Source: Ricordea florida (Eukaryota > Cnidaria > Anthozoa > Corallimorpharia > Ricordeidae). From it: a DNA stretch of 64,000 bases. How positions within the stretch are numbered: the stretch's first letter is position 1; each line of letters begins with the position of its first letter. Shown here piece after piece: positions 16,583 through 29,604 of this stretch. Under the pieces are notes generated by a model. It saw only the letters and a program-made list of their open reading frames with translations, did no database searches and was not told the origin of the DNA. Made by a program: the position numbers and the translations under genes. The DNA is taken from the NCBI GenBank assembly GCA_949710005.1, contig OX453287.1, positions 16,028,560 to 16,092,559 of the forward strand, read 5' to 3'.

Positions 16583-17612
16583 TATATGGAGGGTAAAAAA
16601 CCCAAAGAAAAAAAGTTTTACATGGTGCCAAAAATCTCCATTTATCTTTTGCAGATTAGATTATTGGCTCATTTCAGACACACTCCAGGACTTGATTAAA
16701 AATGCAGACATTATTGCAGCCATTAAAACGGACCATTCGGCAATTGTACTTCATTTGCAAGGGTTTGAGGAGACTAAAAAATGGCCGGGTTTCTGGAAAA
16801 TAAACACATCGCTTCTGTCAGATGAAAATTTTATTCATCTAATGAAAACGAATCTGGAGATATGGAAAGAAGAAGGGAAAGATTTCTCAGATAAAAGAGT
16901 TGCTTGGGATTGGATTAAATATAAGGTTCGTCTTTTTTCAATGCAATACTCAAAAGAGCTAGCAAGAACTAAGAGAGAGAAAGAGGAAAGTTTGCAGAAG
17001 AAATTCCAAGCTGCTCAAATACAACTTCAACAAAATCCTTGTGAAGAATTTGAAGAGATTCTGGATAAGTGTAAGACTGAGTTAGGAAAATTTTATGACG
17101 AAAAAGCCAATGGCTTAATTGTGCGCTCAAGGGCAAGATGGCATGAACATGGGGAGAAAAGTACAAAGTATTTTTTAAGTCTGGAGAAAAGAAATCATAC
17201 AAGGAAACACATTAGAAAACTTTGTCTAAGTGGAGTTATTACTACCAGCTATGAAAAAATAATAGACTCCTCTTCGAATTATTATAAAAGTCTGTACAGT
17301 AGGAAAATCAATACGGTGCAGCACGACAAATTGGAACACTTTCTTGGTCAAGCTAGCATTCCAAAATTGTCTCAGGAAGAAAGACTAAGTTGTGAAGGAC
17401 GAATAACTATTGAAGAATGTGTCAAAGCACTGGATACTTTTGAAAATGGAAAGACTTCTGGTAATGACGGTATACCTGCCGAGTTTTACAAAACTTTTTG
17501 GAACTCTGTAGGTGAGCTTATGACCGATGCCTTTAACTGCTCTTTTGACTCAGGAGAAATGTCAAATTCACAAAAACAAACAATTATCACATTAATTGAT
17601 AAAAAAAGGTAA
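16575..17612 (+). pseudogene. LINE ORF2 part 2: end of endonuclease and linker
   Basis: The beginning supplies the remaining endonuclease motif (KTDHSAIVLHL). A long charged helical linker then leads to the start of the reverse transcriptase (ALDTFENGKTSGNDGIPAEFYKTFW). The frame ends just after IDKKR at a run of seven A; the following frame continues the same protein, so an extra A in this run is the probable lesion. Confidence 0.85.
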
Positions 17613-19749
17613 AGATCGAATGTTTTTGGAAAATTGGAGACCGATTTCATTAGTCAATGTTGACTCCAAGCTTGCTTCTAAGGTCATTGCTAACAGAATA
17701 AAAACCGTTCTTCCTCAAATAATCCACCATAATCAATCCGGTTTTATCAAGGGTAGATTTATTGGAGAGGTGGCTCGCTCAATCCTCGACATTATCGATT
17801 ACACTGAATCGTTAAAGTTACCTGGTATTCTACTGTTTATAGACTTTGAAAAGGCCTTTGACTCTATTGAATGGGATTTTCTTTATCAATCACTAGAGGC
17901 CTTTAATTTTGGTCCGACCCTGATAAGATGGATTAAAACCTTCTACAATAGTCTTTCGAGTTGTGTTATAAACAATGGATTATTTTCGAAACCTTTTAAG
18001 TTAGAAAGAGGTGTAAGGGAAGGCGACCCTTTGTCACCCTATCTATTTATTGTGGCAATTGAAATTTTGGCTATATCTCTTCGGACAAATGAGCACGTTG
18101 AAGGCATAAAAATCGATAATGACGAAATTAAAACACTCCTGTATGCTGATGATATGACTGTTACTCTGGCGAACACCTCTTCTGTAGAAATCTTCATGCA
18201 AATCCTGAACGATTTTGAAAAATGCTCTGGTTTAAAAATGAATGTTTCAAAAACTAAAGCGATGTGGGTTGGGGCAAATAAGAATTCATTAGAGAAACCT
18301 CTGGGCCTTGAATGGTGTACTGGAGTTAAAACGCTTGGAATTCATTTCTCGTGTGACCAAGGAGAGGTCATAAAACAAAACTTTCATGAAAGATTAAGCG
18401 ACATTCAAAAAACGATCAACCTATGGAGTTTGAGGGGTTTATCCTTGTTTGGCAAAGTGACCATTATAAAATCGTTCCTTATACCAAAGCTTTTATATGT
18501 TTCTACAATATTGGAAACCCAACAAGAAATTATTAAACAGATGGAGAGGATGGTATATAAATTTTTGTGGAAAGGTCCAGATAAAGTGACTAGATTCTCA
18601 GTCATTAACACGCTGAAGAACGGTGGCCTGAATCTTACGGATCTCGAAACCCAAATTAAAGCAATAAGGCTGTCTTGGATTTCACGGATACTTGATGAGC
18701 GGGTAGGTCCATGGAAGTCGTATTTTACATTTCATTTGAAAAAATATGGAGGGACTCTGCTCTTAAAATGTAATTATGACGTAAGAGATCTCAATTTAAG
18801 TTTAAACGGTTTTTATCAGCAGCTACTTGAATGGTGGGCAGATTTTAGAAATGTTTTCTCTGATATTAATTATGCCCATTATGTAATCTGGAATAATAAA
18901 GAGATAAGAATTGATAACAAATCTATTTTATATAAAAAATATGCAGACTGTGGAATTCTTTATTTAAATGATCTGTTATTTAGTTTGGATAATGTACGCT
19001 CTTTTGAATACCTAAAGAATGCGGGGCTAGATTCTAACTTTTTGACATGGTCTGCCTTACGGCTGTCTGTGCCTAAGGATAGGCTATCCTCGTTCCCACC
19101 GGTGGAATTTGATCCTATGACTTTCAAATATAACGGTACGGAATTCAATACGCACTCAGCGAAATCTAAGCAGTTTTACTCACTGCTGATTGCTAATAAA
19201 GCTAAATATCCGAATAGATTCAAAACTCTGTCAGCCGATTTGGAAATTTCAGACCCGTTACAGGAGGTGTTCTCGATCCCCTATAACGCAGCAGGTGAAA
19301 CTTATGTGTGGTCTTTTCAGTATAAATTATTAAATAACATTTTGTTCACAAATACCAAGTTATTTAAAATTGGGTTAATTGAGTCAGAGAAGTGTTCTTT
19401 CTGCGCAATTTACAACGAAGACTTATACCATCTCTTTTATGACTGCTCCTATGCGCGCACCTTTTGGAACAGTACTAGTTTTTGCAATTGGTGGTTTAAT
19501 ATTCGGAGTGAAAATTTGGGCTTATCTTTAAAAGACGTTATAGTTGGCATTTTAAATACAAATGATCTGCTAAATTATCTGATAATTTTAGGTAAATTAT
19601 GTATATGGGAGTGTAGAAGAAACAAAGCAACTCCAAAATTCGATTTGTTTCTACACAAAGTAGAAGCCAAGAAGGAGAGTGAAAGGTTCATTGCCTTAAG
19701 AAATAAGAAACTTCAAGATTTTAGGAAAAGATGGGAACTTTTATTATAA
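17596..19749 (+). pseudogene. LINE ORF2 part 3: reverse transcriptase and zinc finger
   Basis: 717 residues. Reverse transcriptase motifs are intact: RPISLVNVDSKLASK (residues 15-29), QSGFIKGR, LLFIDFEKAFDS (79-90), GVREGDPLSPYLF and the active site YADD (183-186). A thumb region and a C-terminal zf-RVT-type finger follow (CSFC ... HLFYDC). RT would copy the element RNA at the nicked target. It ends at TAA followed by about 260 bases of 3' UTR. Only the two upstream frameshifts separate it from a full ORF2. Confidence 0.88.
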
Positions 19750-20026
19750 TAACTTTTGTTGTAATATTGCGTGGAGAAAGTATGTGGATGGCTCATTCAA
19801 AATCTGTACTGTTTATTTTTTTGGTATTAACGAAGTCATGTGTCAGAATCTAGTTGAAGTATCTGCACTGTCTGTGATGTGTTGTGTTGTCTACCTCACT
19901 AAAATATATATTATACGTTAAGAGAAATTGTAATAGGGGTAGCATTGTTGTTAGTTTGGTAAGAAACTTGATGTATGTAATGTTAGTAATGTACAGTTGC
20001 ATGTTTTAATAAAAAAAAAAAAAAAA

Positions 20027-20130
20027 ATTGCATTTAACCACCCTTTTTACCAGAATGCCTTGCATTTAACCACAGTTTTTACCAGAGCTCTTAGCGGCAC
20101 GTTTTACCAGAATGCATTGCGCCAGAAAAG
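20027..20130. repeat. 3' target-site duplication and local target repeats
   Basis: The duplication ATTGCATTTAACCAC is followed by two more diverged copies of TTTTTACCAGAATGC(C/A)TTGC. The LINE landed in a small tandem array that already contained this sequence. Confidence 0.6.
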
Positions 20131-20490
20131 CATGAGGATGTCATACCGTCGCACCGGCGTCCTTTTTCGCGTGGATTTCAGTGAAAGTTTGTAAGCTGCA
20201 CGATTAATTGTGATATTTTAATTTAAAACTTAGTGTGTCATTTCGTAGCAGTCTCGCCTCGTTGGTCGAATTCTTAAATGAAGACAAATTGTCCGTACTC
20301 AGAAGCTTGTGGAATAATTAAAACAAACGAGAACCGTACAACACGCTAATTTCTGCGATCATTTATCCAAACATGAATTTAGGCTAAAGCTTCATACATC
20401 AGCAGTTTCGCCCATCTCGATGGACGCGTCCTCGACACTTACAGTCTCTAAACATTCTAGAGACATCTAATGCGTACCAGTTCAGAATTT
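20131..20490. other. noncoding stretch
   Basis: No gene or repeat is recognised. Confidence 0.4.
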
Positions 20491-20679
20491 ATAAGTCGGC
20501 TTTTTGCTCCTACAATTTCCACATCTTTCGATTATCGGGATTTGATAAAGTGGAGATTGATGTGTATCGTTTTATGTCCAAACATAAGTCAGCTTTTTGT
20601 CCCTACAATTTCCACATCTTTCGATTGTCCCAATCTGGTAAAGGGGAAGTTGATATGTATCGTTTTATATCCAAACATA
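20491..20679. repeat. 93-bp tandem duplication
   Basis: ATAAGTCRGCTTTTTG begins at 20491 and again at 20584. The two units agree over their length (CTACAATTTCCACATCTTTCG ... TCGTTTTATRTCCAAACATA) with scattered differences, so the duplication is old. Confidence 0.75.
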
Positions 20680-22530
20680 GTCATACCTCTCCATCGATGC
20701 GTCACCATGCATGAAGTTGATACACACCAGGACAGATTTTAAGTTACATAATCGTTTTTTTTCCTGCAGACAATGATGTAACCCTCCATGACTTACACTG
20801 TAATAGTTAACTGTAATAATGAACAGAAAGGAATTTTGTGAGTTCTAGAGGAAGCATTTTTCCCATGATTTGGGAAATTAAGAAAACTAAGACCCTCGAA
20901 AACAAATACCTATAGACCAGTCAGCGTCTTAGCATAAAGTCAATGCCTGAAAATAAAACTAAATAAACCTAGACCTAATGTGAGTTTAATTTCATACTTG
21001 TGGAATTCCATTTTTCTTCTGGGGAGTGGTAGGGGGATCTTAAACCAATTTTCGTAACGCCAAAATTTGTGACGAGTTTGAGAATTACGCTAAAGGTGCT
21101 TCAACAAGTCTTGGGACGCACATGTAGATATAACTTCCTAAATTACGTCAGTATCAACAGATCGAATGTGCCGCAGCATTACTATCTTTTAGATACACTA
21201 GTTTATTTTTATTTTCTGATATGTCCAGATTTTGTCGACAACTTGTTTCGTATTGTGCTGGTTCAAATATTGTCGTTTCTCAAAAACCTTTAACAACGAG
21301 ACGGAAGTCATTGTGACCCAGAGGACATTAAGGTACGCTTTCTTAGAAGCACTCAATTCTACATCTTTACCAAAAATAAAGTTCAGATCAAAATCATTGT
21401 TTGTTTGACCAAGTCATGTCAATGCAGCGAACATCTTCTCGCAGTCATTAATCAAAAGACCTGTCTGATTCGGTCACGTTTTAGTCAGACAGGCACGTTT
21501 TTCGTATTAACTCGATTCCCGAAAGATCTTCCATTACTTTAATCGTAGTGAAAGGAAAACGTTTGTTTGGGTTTATGTGTCACATAGAACAATTTTGATT
21601 TCAAAATTGTTCAAAGCGTGCGCATTGAAACGGAATGCCTCAAATTAACACTGTTTAAAGAATTTGAGATGAAGTGGGTCCCTACATTGGACTGTTTCAA
21701 TTCACGACTTCCCACGGTTCTTTTCTAGTGTTTGAATTAATTTTTGAATATTAAATTCTTTTTTCTAAGTATAAGTATTCTTCATTCTATACTTAAGTGT
21801 CTACAAAGCGAATGGAAGGCTCGACGCTTTCTATAGCTACATATTTCAATTATCTTCGTCAAGATGTACTAGGTAATAAATGTAATTTTTGAATGATATA
21901 TTGTGTGGTTTAAATAAGCTTCGCTCACAAAAATCCACCGACTTTTCGCATTTTAACTTCTTTATAAGTTTACTAAAATAACACAGGAACTAAATTCTTT
22001 GTATTGCTCTCCAGTCGAAACGTCAGTCAACGCTGTCAACAATGCTTCTTGTCAAAACTACTTGCACCCCGGAAAATCGAACTCGGCAAACAACTACTGA
22101 GAAACTGATCAACAAATCACTGACAAGAGTTCATCTTGTGAACCAGTTTAATGCCATGCCGTGAAACAAATTCCTTGTTTTGCTTCGAATTCCCAGGTTT
22201 TAGGCAGAAACGTTTTTAGCAGAAATATTTATTTGATAATAAATGATCTTAAAATGATTGTGGTTTAAGAGGAAAAGGCTGAGTTTGATATTCAGGTCAA
22301 TATCCGATTGTTGACTAGCGAAGAAGACGCACTTTGTTATACTCCACAAATTCTGCGTCTGATGACACTGTTCAATTTGCTAATTAAATAAGACAAATAA
22401 CATGTCATTTGTTTGCAATTTAATTCTTAAACTGAATCGTGGTATGTTCAAATTGTTCAGAAAATGTCTCTTTACTACACACCAACCCATTTTGAGCAAT
22501 CTAATTGGCTCACTACCTCGCGATGCTTAA
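20680..22530. other. noncoding stretch with a possible Penelope-type remnant
   Basis: No gene is recognised. At about 22013-22040, GTCGAAACGTCAGTCA resembles the conserved end motif seen again at about 60177, probably a dispersed retroelement terminus. The remainder is AT-rich without visible structure. Confidence 0.35.
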
Positions 22531-24660
22531 CACTATTCACCTCCTATGAAGTGAATAGTGCTCGGGAGTTCCGGGAAAGCCCTCTGCAAGTGAGCTTTGC
22601 AAACGGTTTGCTTTTGGAATTCAGATTCACTGTCAATTCGATGTGACTGGAATTGCTTCATTCTTATAAACTAAAATAATCATTCTCTAATCTCAGTGAA
22701 TAGGGGTTTTAGAAATATTTACCTCGGTTTCTGAAATTGATTGTTGATTATTTCCCTACTTAATCTAAAGTGGACTTGTAAGATTTTCATCTTGAAGACT
22801 ACTGTACCGAAGTTCCTGTCTATTGTTGACGTGGCTACTGAGTGAAATGCATTCCGCCTTCACAACAGCCAGCTATTAACTGTCGTTTTGCAGACACGCA
22901 ATCGTTTCGCCTGTTGCATTAAATACCCAAACAATTGCTACTTAGACTAGCTTTATACCAAAGATTAAGCAAGACAGTTTCAGTGACAACTAATTTGCAC
23001 GAACTTAGAAATAGGCCGTTTGATCCTACACAGTGAGTTTCATAGTGATCAAAAATATGAAAACGTATACAGCTAGAAAGATTGATGTGAGACCATCGTG
23101 TCATTATTTCTTTTGATGATGAAATTATTTAATCTGCTCTTTTTTATTTAAGAGGTTGCTTTCAACTTATGAAGAGATTATTAAAAAGCTATTTTCTGTT
23201 ATAAAAGGAAACAAAACAGGATATTAAACATTTCAATTGGCTGAAATCCACTTTACAAGCCTTTGTCTGCTGTCGCATTACCCATTTGGTTCTCATAGAA
23301 TGAAAACTAATTTCATAAATGAATACTAATTTCATAAATGGATACTAATTTCACAGGCAGTTCAGGAAGAATACTAATTTCACAGCCAGGTCAGTGTAGG
23401 GCTCTTCAAACTATCGATCTTGCATGAAATGTAAGACGTTGAGCTACTGTGTCAACAGTTGTCTGCAAACTATTTTTTATTTGAATGATGGCCAGACTTT
23501 ATTAGGTAGATCTAAAATAAGAATACAGTCACAATATCAATAAAAGATGACGAACTAATGTCGTGCATAACAAGTGAAAAGTGCATAAAATGACGGTGAA
23601 TCCCTTCCTATACAATTAACCAGTGGTTCAATTGCACGTTCTGTCAGCAATGTTAAATTGCCTGCTTTTCTTTTCGCAACTTCGAATTCATTATTTTTTA
23701 CGATAGTTCGTAGAGATAAGAAAAGGCAAAGTTACAATATATATATATTTTTTTCTTTTGACAAATATAGCCGTGCAGTACTTACTAACTAAAATAATGG
23801 TTTAATAAGTAAAAGCTACGTACGTAACTTGAGCAGTTGCGAAGAGAAGACCTGGAAAAAAAAAGTCAAGCCCAGGACCACCTTGCGATACCAGTGAAAT
23901 TCTTTTTCCATAATTTTATATTCAAAATCAAAATAATGGTACTTGCAAAGTAGAACTTTATAATCTGAAATGTTAGAAAGCTGTACTGTATTTGCAACAC
24001 ATTCTAATTTAATCCGTCAAAGACAAGACACGTAGATCTTTTTTTCATTGAGAAAAATGTCCTAAGAAAATGAAATGGTCATAGCTTGGGGCATAAGGTA
24101 GCTTCAGAGATCACTAATCTCATAATCTCGAAATATACTGTGCTTTAGATAAACCCAATGTTTGTTGATATTTCGATTATTAGAAGCCAATATAACAAAT
24201 CTGGAGTTCGGTGACTTAATCATTATCTGAAATCGAGGTGAATAGTGACAAAACCAAATAATCCGCAAGCTAACTACTTTAGTGCGTATCAACTGACTGG
24301 TTAAGACCAGTCTATACAGCAGTTGTTTGGGTATTTAATGCAACAAACGAAAAAGATTGCGTGTATGCCAGAAGACAGTTTTAAGATAGCTGGCTATGAT
24401 GAAGGACAATTTACTCAATAGCACAACGTCAGCGACAGGGTGGAAGCTCACTTAAGTAGTCTTTGACAATCACAATGTTGTACGTTTACGAGTCCACTTT
24501 AGATTTACGATTCTATGAAATCGAGGTGAATGATGCTAAAGCCATATTCTCTGAGATTAAATAGGATAATTGTTTTAGTATATACCAATGAAGAAACTTC
24601 GATTCAGTCACATCAATCAAAGTGAAGCGCAAGAGATAAATAGTGCTATATGATATATAT
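22531..24660. repeat. 2.1-kb element with long diverged inverted arms
   Basis: The left arm (about 22640-22970) and right arm (about 24300-24620) are inverted copies, diverged but colinear: GATGTGACTG, CTAATCTCAGWGAATA, TCTAAAGTGGACT, CAGCCAGCTAT, ACACGCAATC and TTGCATTAAATACCCAAACAA all occur in mirrored order. A perfect 10-bp hairpin (CACTATTCAC / GTGAATAGTG, 22531-22560) sits at the left edge. No transposase is visible between the arms, so this is a nonautonomous foldback element or an old inverted duplication. Confidence 0.55.
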
Positions 24661-25224
24661 AGTGTTATCTTTGAACTTTGCAATGAGAAGTTTGCTGAGT
24701 TGGTAAATACTGGAGTGCTGTTTGTTTTTCTATTTGCCTTCTTTCATTTTTTTTTCTATCCATGATCACTGAAATGAACAGCAAGTTCTGCTCTATGTGG
24801 CTGTCCAGGAAACAGTGACTGTGAGAGCGGTATGTTCGTGGTTTGCTCGATAGCCACGAATATTGGACAAAGGACAATATATTCTGAAGAACTGCACTTT
24901 AAACTAACGTAACTATAGAGAGTCTCAATTGCAAATCTCGACGACAAAATCTCTTTTGCACGAAATAACGTTTATTTTCGTATTTCCTCAGCGGAATTTT
25001 GAGAGTTTTTTTATACAAAATGGTTTCATCTACTCTATGATGCGCAAACGTATGTAACGGTGCGGTAGAGCACAGACGCAGTTTTAAATTAACTAAAAAT
25101 AATGCATTTATTCGTTTCAACGTCTGAAAAAATCAGTGTAAGTGATCCAATCAACACATTTTTTCCCAACACTTTCACTTGGATGCTTGTCCAATGAACT
25201 TAGTTTAATGGCCTTACTCCCACG
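24661..25224. other. noncoding stretch
   Basis: No gene, repeat or RNA is recognised. Confidence 0.4.
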
Positions 25225-25330
25225 AGTCTCCTATAGTTCCGTGGTAGAGCGTCTGAGCTATTAATCGGAATGTCGTAGGTTTGACTCCCGTTGCGAAAAC
25301 TTGGATTTGCAATTGCATTTCTCAAGTTTT
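25225..25330 (+). mobile_element. tRNA-headed SINE fragment
   Basis: An A-box-like TATAGTTCCGTGGTAGAGCG (25232-25251) and a B-box-like GGTTTGACTCCCG (25278-25290) are spaced as in tRNA genes, but the acceptor stem does not pair, so this is a SINE head. The same head (CCACGAGYCTCC then ATAGCTCAGYGGTAGA) recurs near 38059 and 41417. Confidence 0.6.
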
Positions 25331-25394
25331 CCTTTGACATGATAACAAAAGTCAAAGGCATGCACTTTACGACCTTAAAAAAGAGGAACGCTTA

Positions 25395-25700
25395 TGCACC
25401 TATCAATGTTAAGCCGGCGGGAAGGGGGGGGGGGAGTCAGGGCATGGGGTGGGGATTTAATTGTCTTTGTTGGCCCTGGGGTAGGGCATTTGACTGACCT
25501 TGTTCTCCCGGGGGAGGGAATATTTGAATCTTTCTTTGCCAGCCTTGGGATATTTGACAGCGATGTGCCGCCCGGGATGGGGAAAGATTTGCCTGTGGGC
25601 AGGGAATTTGACGGCAAATTTTTCAAAAATGTCAAATCCCCACCCCATGCCCTGACTAACCCCCCCCCCCCCCCTTGCCGGCTTAACATTGATAGGTGCA
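25395..25700. mobile_element. 306-bp G-rich foldback MITE with TTA duplication
   Basis: Arms of about 66 bases (25395-25460 and 25632-25700, TGCACCTATCAATGTTAAGC at the tips) are nearly perfect inverted copies including long G/C runs and GCATGGGGTGGGG. TTA flanks both ends (25392-25394, 25701-25703), as in PIF/Harbinger-type insertions. The inside has several ATTTGAC repeats. No coding. Confidence 0.75.
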
Positions 25701-25703
25701 TTA

Positions 25704-26694
25704 ATTCATTAACACTTTACTGTTTGAATTGTCCTTTGTTCATATAAAAGAATGCACTGACAGCTTCATGTACGCAAACGCGCAAAATACAGCAAACAGG
25801 CCAGAATTTTTGTTTTAGAAATACTGAAGCCAAACATTGACAGGATTGCATAGTTGCATCCACAGATGACTTTCTCAAATGTGATCAGTATACAACTTCT
25901 CCTTACAATATCTGTACATTGCCAAGAAAACTAATGATGGGAATTTGGCAGGTGATCAACCTGTGGATTCTTGGTGGATTTACCTCTAAATTCTCCAAAC
26001 TGTTAAATAAGGAGGATTGCTGCTCAGATCTTGGGATTGAAAGAATCTGATCTCACCGGTATCGTTACATCAAAAGATAAGTATACTTAGAAGGCTTATT
26101 ATGGAGAGATTGGACAAATAAGCAGCAAAGCCGCATTATTAGAGAGCTTGACAAAATAGAAAACGTGGACAACGGCGGACCTAGCCTTGTCTGGCCTTCT
26201 CAAAAGAGACCCATGTGAACAACCATTTGCAACCTTAGCCGAAGAAGAGGCTAACCACAAAGAACAAATTGGTAACAAATAGGGGCCTTATCGCCCTCTG
26301 AAACGCCGCTATCAAAGTGTACCTTTTTTGCTGCCTATTTTTCCCTTCCTTTATTCTGTTCACGACCCTAAAATCGGCACAATCCCAGGGGTTAAGCCAG
26401 AATCCCCCTCTCAATCCTCCTTAATCCTGCGTTGGAAGCTGTGTTACGCATACACACATGAAACATCTATTCATATTTTTAGTATTGCAATATTGCTCAC
26501 GGATTCCGTAGAAGCTTAACTTTTCCAACGCATAATATTCAGCAGCTCCTGAATTGTGGTACGTGATAAAATTTGATAGCAAAACAAACTACCTGGTGTT
26601 GGTTAGTTTTCACTGCACAGGGGATAACCCGCTGTGATTCCGTTTCCATGACATCACATCAGACATCTTGGACGGTTCGCTGCATGGTTTGTAA
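25704..26694. other. noncoding stretch
   Basis: No gene is recognised; open frames are short and featureless. Confidence 0.4.
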
Positions 26695-26838
26695 TGGTAA
26701 TAGGACTGAGCGGAGTCCAATTCGGTCTGTAATCACACGAGTGATTAACAAAATCGGACGACCGCGTAGCGGGAGTCCGATTTGTTTAATCACGAGTATG
26801 ACTGCAGACCGAATTGGACGACACAAAGTCTTATTACC
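26695..26838. mobile_element. 144-bp foldback element
   Basis: Arms 26695-26760 and 26774-26838 pair (TGGTAATAGGACT..., CCAATTCGGTCTG, AATCACACGAGTGATTAA, AATCGGAC) around a short CCGCGTAGCGGG centre. The whole unit would fold as one hairpin. Confidence 0.75.
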
Positions 26839-27611
26839 AATTAATCATAACTTCAACACATCAAAATTTGTGATGTATAAGCTTCTTTTTTTAATCAAAA
26901 CACATGAAATTCCAAGATATTTTATGCCAGAAGTAAAAAAGAAGCCATTTAAGCGCGCGCGAGATGGCGCGTACTGTCCAATTACTCAGGCATGACGGGT
27001 ACTGTCCTATTTAACTGTCCTATTAAGGCCGAAATCAGGGCAGTTGATAGCCAATCAGATTTGAGAATTTTGTTATAGTTATGATTAGAATCAGGAGCCC
27101 ATCACCTGTTAGAATTCAAACAGAACATACTGTAAATAAATCTTTGACACTAGGAGTGTTGAAGTGACAAAAGTGGGACCAAGGCAGTGCCTCCATCTTT
27201 CAGCCAACGAAAAGTCAACGGCAGGCTGTAAACGTGGTATTAAAATGAACCAATTTTTCGCTCACTAAAATGCCTAGTCCATCGATGGTTAGGACTAATG
27301 ATATGGAATCAACTATCTAGCGATCGTAACGGCAACTATCAATAAATGAATATCTTAACGCCACATTATTAGCTATATTGGCCAATAACATAGCGATATA
27401 TAAATTAACATTATTAATCTAAATATTATCAAAAGAGGGCCGCGTCCAGTCGCATTTCTCCAAATTGAAATGAAATCATTTCTTGAGCCATTCGACAGTA
27501 CATGGAAAGCCACAAATTGTAGCAGTTATGGTCGCGGTGAGTTCGATTTTTTGGATCAAAACCGAGTTGAAATTAAAGTGAGTGGTACCACAACCTCAGA
27601 ATGGCCCAGCA
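26839..27611. other. noncoding stretch
   Basis: No gene is recognised. ACTGTCCTATTTAACTGTCC near 27000 is a small local repeat. Confidence 0.4.
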
Positions 27612-28036
27612 AACCCCCGGGGGGTAATCCCATATATGGGCTATATAGGTATGTGCCGCGGGATAGGGTATGGTTTTTGAGGTTCTCAATCCTTAAATAG
27701 GTATCAATTTTGCCCATGTTGGCATAGTGTTCCCAGTGTGATCCTTAGACAGGGTGCCTTAATTGTATCAGCTAACATGGCGGTGCGTTAATACCCAGTT
27801 AAATGGAAAAACAAATGATCAAATGAAGTATTAACGATTTTATAAAGATTGTTTTTTTCCGTTCAAGCTATTTTTAGTTTTTGTTTCTCCCTTGCATAGG
27901 ATGTCATTTTTTGGGTTTGGGCCTTAAATAGGGTATCAATTTTCGTTTGCTTCATACTTAAATAGAGTCAGGGTTTGAGACCCTTCGCGACACACACCCA
28001 TCTGAAATTTACGGGAGTACCCCATCCCCTCGGGAG
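27612..28036. mobile_element. MITE-like element with CCCCGGGGGGTA ends
   Basis: The left end CCCCCGGGGGGTAATCCC and the right end (reverse complement begins CCCGAGGGGATGGGGTACTCCCG) form imperfect inverted termini. Inside, the motif TAAATAGGTATCAATTTT occurs at about 27690 and 27920. I recall this GGTACTCCC-ended sequence as a frequent anthozoan repeat. Confidence 0.5.
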
Positions 28037-29604
28037 CAAACCATCCTACGTACCGGTCAGTGTACTGTAACTGGTCGATCCTCTGCAGGAAGCTGTCGAA
28101 ACCTAGCGACCAATCTCAAAGTGTTGACGTCGTGAGACAAACGAGGAAGTTTATACAATAACCTCAGTTATCTTATCATAAGATAAAGATTCTAAACGAA
28201 AGCAAACAAGATTTAAGTAAATCTTTAACAGGAAAAAGAAAAAAATTATGAATTAAAGAAAAGTGATTTATTGTGCAACACAACACATGTCGATTTTTAG
28301 AACTATGTGAGTGTCAATGTAAACGAAATCAGGAGAGATTTTAAGCAAAGGCGATTTCGTAAAATTAAAAAAAACAATGACCAAGCGAATACCGGTGATG
28401 CCCTACCAACTGCATGATGAGGTAAGAGGTCATTGACGTCGAGAGCAGGCCACTAATTAGAGTCGAGCATACACACGTTAGCATTCGAACTTATAAACGC
28501 CACGGTGTCAATTTGTCAATTACTAGCCATCCATTCTACCTTGCTAATTGAAAGTCAAAAGCCACACAGCCAACCTTAGTTGTTGATGCTCAGTAATTCT
28601 GATCAAACACTAGAACTAAACTTAGAGGGTAATTGCGTCGAATCATATGTGGTTTAAGGCTCCAAAGCAAAATTCCCGGCCAAGCCCAGAGCCTCCCTCA
28701 GCTGTAGATTCCAAGTAATTAGAATTAAAACTGAGACATTTATTCCGTAACTTACGATGTTTCCTGTGTAGGCCCTTAAGGCATCGAAAACAATATTCCC
28801 AAAACCACACGGCTCTTCAAAGAAAACTAAACTTGATTTTGATGTAATCTGTCGATTCTGGCTCGGTACCAACGTCAAGATTTTCAACGAAGGAAATTAT
28901 TTGTATTCATATTTCTTGGCCCAATCCGAGTTTTTTTTTTTCAGCCTCGCAGTAGAGTGACAATAAATTGCCAAATTTTTCGCCACGGAATTTATTTCGG
29001 TTCTAGAAACAAGTTGGTCTAACGCTTGAACAACAAATCACGTTCATTGCCATTCTCCACCCTTGATTCTATATCTTAAGTGTTCCGAAAGCACTCAGAA
29101 AAAACAAGTCACATATGTGTTTATATAGAAACTGTAAATATTTAATTCCACTTTCCTTTTACCGTTCTCGATCATCTAACCAAAGAAAACAATTATATGA
29201 AATATTAAGTTTTTTTGTCCGGTTTCACACGTACATTCGCTTTCTCAGCAAGAGTGAACAAGCGATCGAGTTCAGTTTAGTCTCCAGAGTCTTGTACATA
29301 AACAAATCTAATTTGTGGTTCAAAGTTTGAATTTATGCATTAATATCGGCGATGAGATCTCGGCTCACGCAACTATAAAATACCTTTCTTCTACAAGTTT
29401 AGAGTGTATCAAACTGCCTAATCTCTTCGGTTAGGCATTTTCGTTTCATTCCAAAGTGATTGGAAACAAATGGTAATTGCAGCCTTGTAAAAGGTTTTCT
29501 TTGTCAAATTAAATTATCATAATCCCGTTGTTATTATACATATAAATTATCTTCTTGTCTATTTAAAACGTTTTTAGATTCTTTGTTATTTTGATGCGGA
29601 TTAG
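28037..29604. other. 3' flank of the forkhead gene, noncoding
   Basis: No further gene is seen. TGCCTAA and TTAGGCA form a small hairpin at about 29416-29438, of unknown role. Confidence 0.4.

Larger units (their letters stand above)
15981..20026 (+). mobile_element. L1/Tx1-like LINE insertion
   Basis: A 4.05-kb insertion flanked by a 15-bp direct repeat and ending in a poly-A run (20011-20027) after TTTTAAT. It holds an APE-type endonuclease followed by reverse transcriptase and a Cys/His finger, the ORF2 plan of L1/Tx1 elements. No ORF1 is present; the insertion begins only 50 bases before the endonuclease ATG, so it is 5'-truncated or the family lacks ORF1 here. Two frameshifts (near 16565 and at the A-run near 17605) make it inactive, but the clean duplication indicates a fairly recent event. 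Confidence 0.85.

Noticed and set aside
25225-25300. Functional tRNA gene
   Set aside because: The anticodon and acceptor stems do not form; the head recurs as a SINE.
25375-25747. Gly/Pro-rich proteins on both strands
   Set aside because: They are frames through the arms of the foldback MITE.
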